DNA of 64,000 nucleotides, from the NCBI RefSeq assembly GCF_014211975.1, contig NZ_CP060084.1, positions 1,426,001-1,490,000 of the forward strand, written 5' to 3'. A program made the translations under genes and the position numbers. Shown here piece by piece: positions 1 through 9,000 of this stretch. Each line of letters starts with the position of its first letter. Within the stretch, counting starts at the first letter, position 1. The DNA is from Teredinibacter haidensis. GTDB taxonomy: Bacteria; Pseudomonadota; Gammaproteobacteria; Pseudomonadales; Cellvibrionaceae. The notes under the pieces were generated by a model. That model worked only from the letters and a program-made list of their open reading frames with translations, was not told the origin of the DNA and ran no database searches.

Positions 1-1
1 T

Positions 2-3000
2 TTCGAGGGCTTAAGTCAGGGACTACAAGTGGTGCGCAGTGGCGTTCGTGCTCCTCTCGAGATTATTGATGCTCGTGGTGAAGATTCGGCAGATGTTTAT
101 TTTGAACAAATGGTTAAAACTGAGCGGAGTAAACATTTAACCTACACCTCACCAAGTCTTATGCGACTTATGTTATATCGCCTCGATGAGAGCCACTATG
201 GATTCGTATGGACTTTTCATCATGCAGTTATGGATGGTTGGTCGCTGGCCAACGCGCTCGAACATTTTACCTCAACTTACCAAGCCCTTGTGGGCGGCGC
301 TTTAGCTCCCGTATTTAAGAAAGATGAATACGTGGATTACATCGCCTATTTGCAAGGCTACGACCAGGTAAAAGCAAATGTATTTTGGACCGAATATCTT
401 CGCGATTTTGAAACGCCAACAAAATTGAGGGAAAATCCGGATTCCACTCTACCAACAGAGATTATTGGAGAAACGATCTTATCCATAGACCGCCAATTGT
501 TCAGAAACATCATACACTTCGCGCAGGCCCAGCAAGTGACTCTCAATACCATTATGCAAGCGGCCTGGTTACTGGTTTTGCACACCCATACCCAAAGCGA
601 CGACATAGTACTGGGTGTTACATGTACAGGTAGACCTGCCGAGTTAGATCATGTGGAAGATCGCGTTGGTTTGTACATCAACACCATTCCGTTACGAGTT
701 AAATTCGATCAATCGATAAGCTGTCGTGACTGGTTAAAATCCCTTCATAAAAATCAATTAGATGTGCTCGATTATCAATACAGTTCTCTTTTAGATATCC
801 AAAAGTGCTCCAAGATTGGCGCGGACAATCCGCTTTTGAATATCCTACTCGTCTGTGAAAATTATCCCATTGGTGCGACAGGGGATGGGGATAACGGCAG
901 CAGTCTTGCTATACAAAATATTCATGCACCGGAGCACACAAATTTCCCCATCAGCCTAGAGGTGGCGATGGAGGAGAATGGGTTAAAACTTAAATTGACT
1001 TACCAAACCAAATTGTTCGGAAAAGCGTTTACGCAACAACTTCTTAACCATATAGTTCGAGCATTTATTGAGTTAACAAACGATTGCGATCGCACACTCG
1101 ATCAACTGCAGCTGGTGGACCCTAGCGAAACCCAATACTTACTTCACGAGTTAAATCAGTCCAAGCGCAATTATGATCTCAGCACAAGTTGGGTAAATCG
1201 GTTTCAAAAACAAGCAAAGCAGACGCCCAATGCCGTGGCAATGGTGCATGGTGATAGCATACTTAATTACGCGCAACTGAATCGCCTCGCGAATGGTTTT
1301 GCCCGTGTATTGCAGGATAAAGGCGTGGGTATTGGTGATGTGATACCAGTAATCGCTGCTTCTGGGTTTTTACCACCAGTGGCATTTCTTGCCATCAATA
1401 AATGCGGTGCTGCTTTCGCACCTTTGGATGCACGCTGGCCCCGCCAAAGGCTTATGGAAGTACTTGCAGATATAAATGCAAAATGCGTTCTGCTCGATAC
1501 TCGTTTAAACCTCGATCTTCAAATCGTTGACAATATTTACATCGTGGCTATCGATGATATTGAAGAACAAACTGAAAACCCTGGCGTTGAGATCAGTCCA
1601 GACCTACCGATTTACGTTATCCATACCTCTGGATCGACGGGTAAACCTAAGGGTGCCGTTAACTGCCACAAAGGCATTCTAAATCGTTTTCTATTTATGG
1701 ATGAGTATTTTGGTGTACCGTCTCAGGACACCATTTTACAAACTACGCATCATTGTTACGATTCGGCGGTGTGGCAGTATTTTTGGCCGCTGCTGAGCGG
1801 TGGTAAATCCGTATTGCAGAACTGGGAGCAGGGCATCGACTTGTTTCAAATCATCGATATGGTGCAACGGCATCAAGTTACCATTTCTGATTTCACACCT
1901 GGCGTTCTGGCGTCGTTGATAGCGCACCTCAAAGAGATGCCGGAGCACCGCGAACAGCTTTCTAGTTTACGCGCCTTGCTGTTAGGAGGCGACGCATTAT
2001 CCACGAAGGTTGTACGCGATATCCGGAAGCTTTTCCCGCATGTACGCTTAAACAATTGCTACGGTCCATCTGAGACTTCAATTGGGGTTGTTTTTTATGA
2101 AATTCCCGCTTGTGTCCCTGACATTTTACCGATCGGGCGGCCCATCGCAAACGTTAAAGCCTACGTGCTGAATGCCCGCGGCCAAACATTGCCCAGTGGT
2201 GTGGTGGGTGAGCTTTATCTAGGTGGCAGCTGTATTGGATTAGGTTATTTGAATAATCCCGAGGCCACTGCTGGCGCTTTTGTTGCTAATCGATTCGACG
2301 AGGAGGGCGGACAACTCTACCGTACTGGTGATTTGGTGCGCTATTTGGCGGATGGCAATATCGAATTTATTGGTCGACGCGACAATCAGGTGAAAATTCG
2401 CGGCCATAGAGTTGAACTGGGCGACGTGGAGGTTTCTATCAGCAAACTGCCTGACGTGCACAGCTGCTGCGTGCAGTTGTATAAAGATGCGCAAAACGAA
2501 AACCAAATTGCCGCTTTTGTCGTTACAAAAAATAAAAACCTGAGTGTTGCCGCTTTACATCGCAACTTACGCGAGAGTTTACCTCGTTTCATGCACCCCG
2601 CAAATTTGCAATTGGTGCCTGAGCTTCCAGTAACCTTTGCGGGAAAAATCGATAAAAAATATTTGATTGAAACACTAAAAAACAAAGACAATAACATCTT
2701 CGTTGACAGACATGCTAGTAATGAAGCCCCTCGTACGCCTCTTGAATGTCAGCTCTGTGAGATTTTCCAGAACGTCCTCAAGTTAGATCAGATTGATATT
2801 CACACGGGCTTTTTCGACGTCGGTGGACATTCGCTTAGCGCGACGCAGGTGGTTTCACTCGGGCGTAAACATCTTGGTATCGAAATGAATGTTAAAGACT
2901 TGTTTATGCACGCCAGCGTGGCGCAGCTAGCTGAGGTTTTAGAGTCTAGGAGGAGCCTGGATCCTGCCTTCGACGCGAGTGCAGAGGCTGTCGATTCGCG

Positions 3001-3046
3001 GGTAACAACCTTCGACGAATCCGCGCCCGATGAAATTGAAATTTAA
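2..3046 (+). CDS. NRPS, partial (C-A-PCP module), 5' end outside window
   Basis: Non-ribosomal peptide synthetase subunit. The frame is open to the first bases of the window, so the gene starts upstream and the GTG at 29 is not its start. Visible domains are: a condensation domain missing its N-terminus (HHAVMDGWS near 218-245); an adenylation domain with A3 TSGSTGKPKG near 1625, A7/A8 RTGDL and KIRGHRVELG near 2330-2415 and A10 GKIDKK near 2645; and a carrier protein with FFDVGGHSL, whose serine codon at 2831 is the phosphopantetheine site. The A-domain pocket residues, aligned by eye to GrsA, read D-S-W-D-L-G-C-I-G-K, which I cannot assign to an amino acid. The C-terminal tail is acidic and may dock to the next protein. 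The next NRPS gene starts 14 bp downstream, in the same operon. Confidence 0.95.
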   Translation, partial: FEGLSQGLQVVRSGVRAPLEIIDARGEDSADVYFEQMVKTERSKHLTYTSPSLMRLMLYRLDESHYGFVWTFHHAVMDGWSLANALEHFTSTYQALVGGALAPVFKKDEYVDYIAYLQGYDQVKANVFWTEYLRDFETPTKLRENPDSTLPTEIIGETILSIDRQLFRNIIHFAQAQQVTLNTIMQAAWLLVLHTHTQSDDIVLGVTCTGRPAELDHVEDRVGLYINTIPLRVKFDQSISCRDWLKSLHKNQLDVLDYQYSSLLDIQKCSKIGADNPLLNILLVCENYPIGATGDGDNGSSLAIQNIHAPEHTNFPISLEVAMEENGLKLKLTYQTKLFGKAFTQQLLNHIVRAFIELTNDCDRTLDQLQLVDPSETQYLLHELNQSKRNYDLSTSWVNRFQKQAKQTPNAVAMVHGDSILNYAQLNRLANGFARVLQDKGVGIGDVIPVIAASGFLPPVAFLAINKCGAAFAPLDARWPRQRLMEVLADINAKCVLLDTRLNLDLQIVDNIYIVAIDDIEEQTENPGVEISPDLPIYVIHTSGSTGKPKGAVNCHKGILNRFLFMDEYFGVPSQDTILQTTHHCYDSAVWQYFWPLLSGGKSVLQNWEQGIDLFQIIDMVQRHQVTISDFTPGVLASLIAHLKEMPEHREQLSSLRALLLGGDALSTKVVRDIRKLFPHVRLNNCYGPSETSIGVVFYEIPACVPDILPIGRPIANVKAYVLNARGQTLPSGVVGELYLGGSCIGLGYLNNPEATAGAFVANRFDEEGGQLYRTGDLVRYLADGNIEFIGRRDNQVKIRGHRVELGDVEVSISKLPDVHSCCVQLYKDAQNENQIAAFVVTKNKNLSVAALHRNLRESLPRFMHPANLQLVPELPVTFAGKIDKKYLIETLKNKDNNIFVDRHASNEAPRTPLECQLCEIFQNVLKLDQIDIHTGFFDVGGHSLSATQVVSLGRKHLGIEMNVKDLFMHASVAQLAEVLESRRSLDPAFDASAEAVDSRVTTFDESAPDEIEI

Positions 3047-3060
3047 AAAAGGGATATCCA

Positions 3061-6000
3061 ATGCGTAGCAATATGAACCCTAGTTCCAGTGAAGAATCTG
3101 ATCAGAAAACTGCGCTCGAATTTCTTGAGTTTCTGGCGCGGCTTGATGTACAGGTGGTATTGAAAGAAGACAAACTAAAAGTCAGCAGCAGCACGGGAAA
3201 GGTGCCAGACGAGCTACTTTCGACTATTAAGTCGCGCAAGCAATTGTTAGTGGATTATTTTCGCAACACTGGGAGTGAGCGGGAAGTAGCAGCCTCTTTT
3301 GCGCAGCAACGTTTGTGGTTCGCGGATGCCCTCGCAGAAAACAATAGCTACCACTTGAGCGAATTGCTACGCATGCACGGCGAGCTAAAAATTGAGATTT
3401 TACGCGACGTGTTCGGTGTGATAATTGAGCGCCATCAAATTCTGCGCACGCGATTTATAGAAATACATGGCGAGTTGAAACAACGAATATCCACCAAGTC
3501 ACTGTTTAAATTTCAGCTGGTGGAGTTGCCCAAGCAGGATCATGACGCTGCAGCGCAAGTACAAGCTTGGGTTGAAGCTGAAATGCACAAACCTTTTGAT
3601 TTGCAAAGGGACAGCTTAATTAGGGTGTACCTGTTTAAAGAATCTGACACCTCGTATTGGTTGTTTGTTAATCTCCACCACATTATTGCCGATGGCTGGT
3701 CTGTGGGCGTTCTGACTAGAGAAATCGTCGCGTTATACGAGGATATTAGCCGCGGCGTTATCCCTCAACTTGCACCATTGTCCCTGCAGTACGCGGATTA
3801 TTCCCTTTGGCAGAAAAAACAAATGGTAACAGGTGTATTCGACCAGCAATTAAATTACTGGCGCGAAAAACTCAGGGGTTGTCCAACTCTAACGCTGCCA
3901 ACCGATCATCTAAGGCCACGACGCCAGAGTACTCGTGGCACCAGTCATAGTTTGGACTTGGGCGCCGAGTTTTCTGGCGCACTCAAAGCCTTTTGTAAGG
4001 CGTCTACGGCTAGTCCATTCATGGTGCTGTTGAGTGGGTTCTTTATATTGATGCAGCGCTATTCACAGCAGGACGATATTATAGTAGGCACCTCAATTGC
4101 TAACCGCAATCGCGACGAGTTCGAACCTCTCATTGGGCTGTTCGTGAATGTTTTGGCCATTCGCCACAATCTTGCGAATAATCCCAGCTTTGAGCAACTT
4201 GTTAACGACATTAAATTGAGTTTGCTCGATGATTACGAAAACCAAGATGTACCCTTTGAAAAAATCGTAGAAGTATGTGAGCCTAAACGCGACCCCGCTC
4301 GTTCACCTTTATTCCAAGTGGCGTTCACTTTGGAAAACACTCCATCCACTCAGTTGGATTTGGGTGATTTGCGCATCGAGTCTGTGCCCTTGCCTTGCAG
4401 CACAGCTAAATACGACCTGACATTTCATGTGCAAGAGCTGAGTGACCGTTTCGTTGCTGAAATTGAATACTGTAGCGATCTTTATAGCGCGTCCACAATC
4501 GACACAATGAGTCGTTGTTTTAGTCACCTTTTAACAGAGGCTATTACTTATCCTGAGAGTCCGATTGGCGACTTAAAACTTCTTTCAAACGCAGATTTAC
4601 ACGCTATTTTTGAACTTGGAAGGGGTAAAGTAAACCCTTTCCCAAATGAAAGTTTGGTTAAACTTTTCGAAGAATGTGCGCAACAATTTGCCGAATTACC
4701 GGCTGTTATTGCGCCGGAACACACCCCGTTAGAATTGTGGCCGTCAATTTCTGAATTCTATGTGTACGATGATTTACTCTATTATGCGATGACCAACGAT
4801 GAAAAACGAAATCAAAGTTATCGTATTGCAATAAATAAGTTGGTTCCAGGTAAAGTGGTGCTGGAAATTGGTACTGGCCCGGATGTGATTCTCAGCCGCT
4901 TTGCCGTGGAAGCTGGCGCGCGCCATGTTTATGCGGTTGAACTACTACAAGAAACCTATGATAAAGCTCGAGACACCATCAAACGGCTGAACTTACAGGA
5001 CAAAATTACGCTGATCCACGGCGACGCCACCAAGGTGGAACTGCCGGAGGAAGTGGATGTAATCCTCTCAGAAATTGTCGGAGCCATCGGCGGATCAGAA
5101 GGCTGTACCGTAATTCAAAACCAAACGCGAAAATTTCTTAAGCCTGATGGCCACGTTATTCCAAACCGCAGCCTTACCACTATTACGCCGATCGCGCTAC
5201 CGGGAGATTTTTTTTCAGAACCGGGGTTTTCCAAAACCTCGGCACCCTATGTGGAGAAAATATTCAAAGAGCTTGGCTACCCATTTGATCTGCGATTGTG
5301 CGTAAAAAACATGCAGTACGCTGATTTGGTTGCTAATATCGAGCCGTTCGAGGATTTGTTATTTTCCGATCATGTGGAAGAGGAAGAGCTTCACCCCATC
5401 CACTTTGTTTTTAATAAAGACTGTGCCATCGACGGATTTTTACTTTGGTTAAATTTAGAAACCATCGATGGAGAATGGATTGATACGTTGGCGCACGAAC
5501 ACTGCTGGCTTCCCGTTTATGTTCCGGTGTTTGAAAAGAAAGTGGCCGTACTCAGCGGTGATACCATAACCGCGACTGTCGAGCGTCGCCTTTGCGACAA
5601 CGGCATTAACCCCACCTTTTTTGTCCAGGGTACGGTGTTCCGTGCAAGAACAAAAGACTTGGTGTTTTCAGTAAGCCTCGATCATTTTACTAAGGATTTT
5701 TGTGCTCACCCGTTCCACCGAAAACTTTTTACTGAGGGCGACGCACGCATCCGACCTGATATTTACTCCACCGTCACTTATGCCGAACTGAACAGCAAGG
5801 CGAATCAACTTGCGCATTTACTTCGAGCGCGCGGCCTTGCCCCGGGGGATTTGGCTGGCATTTGCCTAAAAAAATCTTGGCAGTCGATGTTGGCAATTTT
5901 GGCAATTTTAAAAACAGGTGCGGCTTATTTACCTATCGACCCGGATTATCCAAAACAGCGCATCGACTACATCGTCGAAAATTCAGGTATTGATTTACTG

Positions 6001-9000
6001 TTAAGCGCAAAAGATTTAGCCGCGATATGGCAGGACTTTTCAGTGCCTGTGATAGACGTGCTCGCAACGGCTGCAGATGTCGCGAATTATGGGAATCACA
6101 ATCTAGAGTTGGCTGTGCACGCCCAGGACTTGGCGTATGTGATTTACACCTCTGGCTCTACTGGGAACCCCAAGGGCGTGATGATTGAACATGCGTCGGC
6201 AGTGAATCTCCGTCAAGCTCAAGCGCGCCAATTTGGCGTTGCTGCGGGCGACCGGGTTTTACAGTTTGCCCCGCAAGCCTTTGATGCTGCCGCCAGTGAA
6301 TGGCTGATGGCACTCCTATCAGGAGGGACGCTGGTTGTTCCAAGCTCTGCGGTAAGCGGTGATTTGGATTTGCTTGCCGACTGTATCCGCCAACAACGGG
6401 TGAGCGTTGCCACTTTGCCCCCGGCTGTGCTGGCCGTACTCGAGCCTCAAACCGTTTCGGGACTTACAACCGTGATCTCTGCCGGTGAAACCTGCACACG
6501 GGAAATATGCAATCGGTGGAGTCCAGGCCGTCGTTTTTTTAATGCCTATGGCCCGACGGAAAACGCTGTGTGCTCCACCATTTATGAATGTGCGCAGTGG
6601 GAAGAGCGCGACCCTCCCATCGGCCGAGTAATGGACAATCAACAGGCGTACATCCTCGATGCCGAACTCTGCCCATTGCCACTTGGTGTACCTGGTGAAT
6701 TGTGTATGGCGGGCGTTGGGTTGGCGCGTGGTTATCTTAATAATCCACAGCTTACTAAACAATCATTCATTCAAGTACCTTGGACTACACAGCATTTGTA
6801 TCGAACTGGCGATATTGTTAAGTTTGATGAGACGGGAGATATCCACTACTTAGGTCGGCGTGATAATCAGGTCAAAATTCGCGGCTATCGCATTGAACTT
6901 GGTGAGGTCGAATACCAATTACGTAACATCCCTGAAGTAAGCGAGGCAATTTGTGTCGTGCGCGAAGAAAACGGGCATAAACAGCTTTACGCTTTTGTGA
7001 TCGGCAACGAAAATCTCGCAGAGGAAACGCTGAATCGTGTCATGTCCCAACGTGTACCAGGGTATATGGTGCCAGCGCGATTTTTTGTTTTGGATGAATA
7101 TCCAATCACGTCCAACGGGAAAATCGACAAAAAAGCGTTGCTCGTTATGATCGAACAATTACAAGGTGCTATGGTAAGCCTTCTTGTCCAACCCCGCACA
7201 GAAAATGAAGCTTTGTTTGTTCGTTGGTTTAGCGAGGTGCTCGGCGTGAAAAGTGTGAGCGTTACCGATAACTTTTTTGATCTCGGCGGCGATTCCATTC
7301 TAGCAGTTCATTTGGTGGCCAAGAGCCGACAAGCTGGGTTTTTACTGCGAGTAAGCGATATTTTCGAGAGCAAAACCCCAATTGCCTTGGCACAAATTAG
7401 CCGCGGGCGTTTGCAACCCTTAGAGGCCCAGCAGGGGCTACAAACGGGTGATGTGTTGTTAACGCCTATTCAGCACTGGTTTTTCGCCCAAAGCAATCCG
7501 GAGCCTCATCACTGGAACCAATCTTTAATTGTGACGATTGAGAAGTCTGTGACTGTGGAAATGCTACGCGCCTCACTGAGGGAATTGATTGTTCACCATG
7601 ACGCCTTGCGTCTTCAGTATCAAGCCTGTACCAACAGTGACGACTCAGTACGGCAGGCCTACTCAAACAATTTAGAAATAGAGCTTGAAGTAGTGGATCT
7701 AAAGCACCTCGATAATGCTCTGGATTTAGAGCAAGCTATTTGTGAGGTTAGTCAGACTTTTCAACAAAGTTTCTGTTTAGGAAACGGACATTTGATGAAA
7801 ACGCTACTGTTTTTGACCGCCCCAAATCTTGCTCGCAACCGGCTAGCAGTGATCGCACATCACTTGATTGTGGACGTCCACTCCTGGCGAATCATTTTAG
7901 AGGATATTGAGCGACTAATTGAAGAGGGCACTGCAACCATCCCTTTGGCGGAAAAAACCACCTCGTTCCAGTGTTATGCCCAGCGTCTTCAGGACTATGT
8001 TAATGGTCGTGCATGCCAAGCCAATTTATCCTACTGGCAGGATGTTATAGAAATGCAGGCAGGCGATCAGATGGCAAGTGCAATGGCCACAGAAGCAGGG
8101 GAGCAGCAACACATTCCGCGTCGCGAAAGTGTGAGTGTGTCTCTGGATGCGGCCACCAGCGAACTGTTAGGCGGTGCGGCGTTAAAGGCTTACCACACAC
8201 AGGTATTGGATCTACTCATTGTGGCTTTGCGCCAAGCGGTGCACGTTAATTGGAACTTGCAACAATTTAGCGTCGTTTTGGAAAATCATGGTAGACAAGA
8301 CTTTGATGAATGTGTTGATGTATCACGTACGGTTGGTTGGTTCACCACTCAATATCCGTTGGTGTTCTCAGACAACGTCCCAAATTTAAACAGTGAGCTG
8401 ATTAAACAGACTAAAGAAACTCTACGTGCGATACCTAATCGCGGGTTCGACTACGCCGCTCTGCGTTATTTACATAGCAATCCTAACGTGCGGCGTTCAC
8501 TCACGCCGGTCACAGAACCTTCGGTATTAATCAATTATCTTGGTCAAATGGAGCGTCAGCAAGCGAGCGATGCGTTTGAACTTCTTGATACCACACCGGG
8601 TGAGAACATCGGCGCACAAAATTCATGCAGTCATCCTCTCGCGATTACCGCGAAGTTTAAGGATGACCGGTTCGAACTGGATTTCACATTCGACAATACT
8701 AAGTTGAGTGAGAGTAAAGTGCGTACCCTAGCGGACACAACGCGGGTACGTTTGAGCGACATTGTACAGTTTTGCAGCGCGCAAACCCAACCACGCCATA
8801 CACCAAGCGATTTCCCTCTAGCGGTTTTATCCCAGGCAGAAGTTGATACGCTCGATGACGCCCACACAACATTAACGGACATATGGCCCTTAACAAAAAG
8901 CCAGCAAGGCATGTTTTTTTGTACGTTGGCGAGCGAAGGGAAAGCATTCGTTGAGCAAATGGTGCTGGAAATTCTCGGTGATTTGAACCTGCAAAAATTT

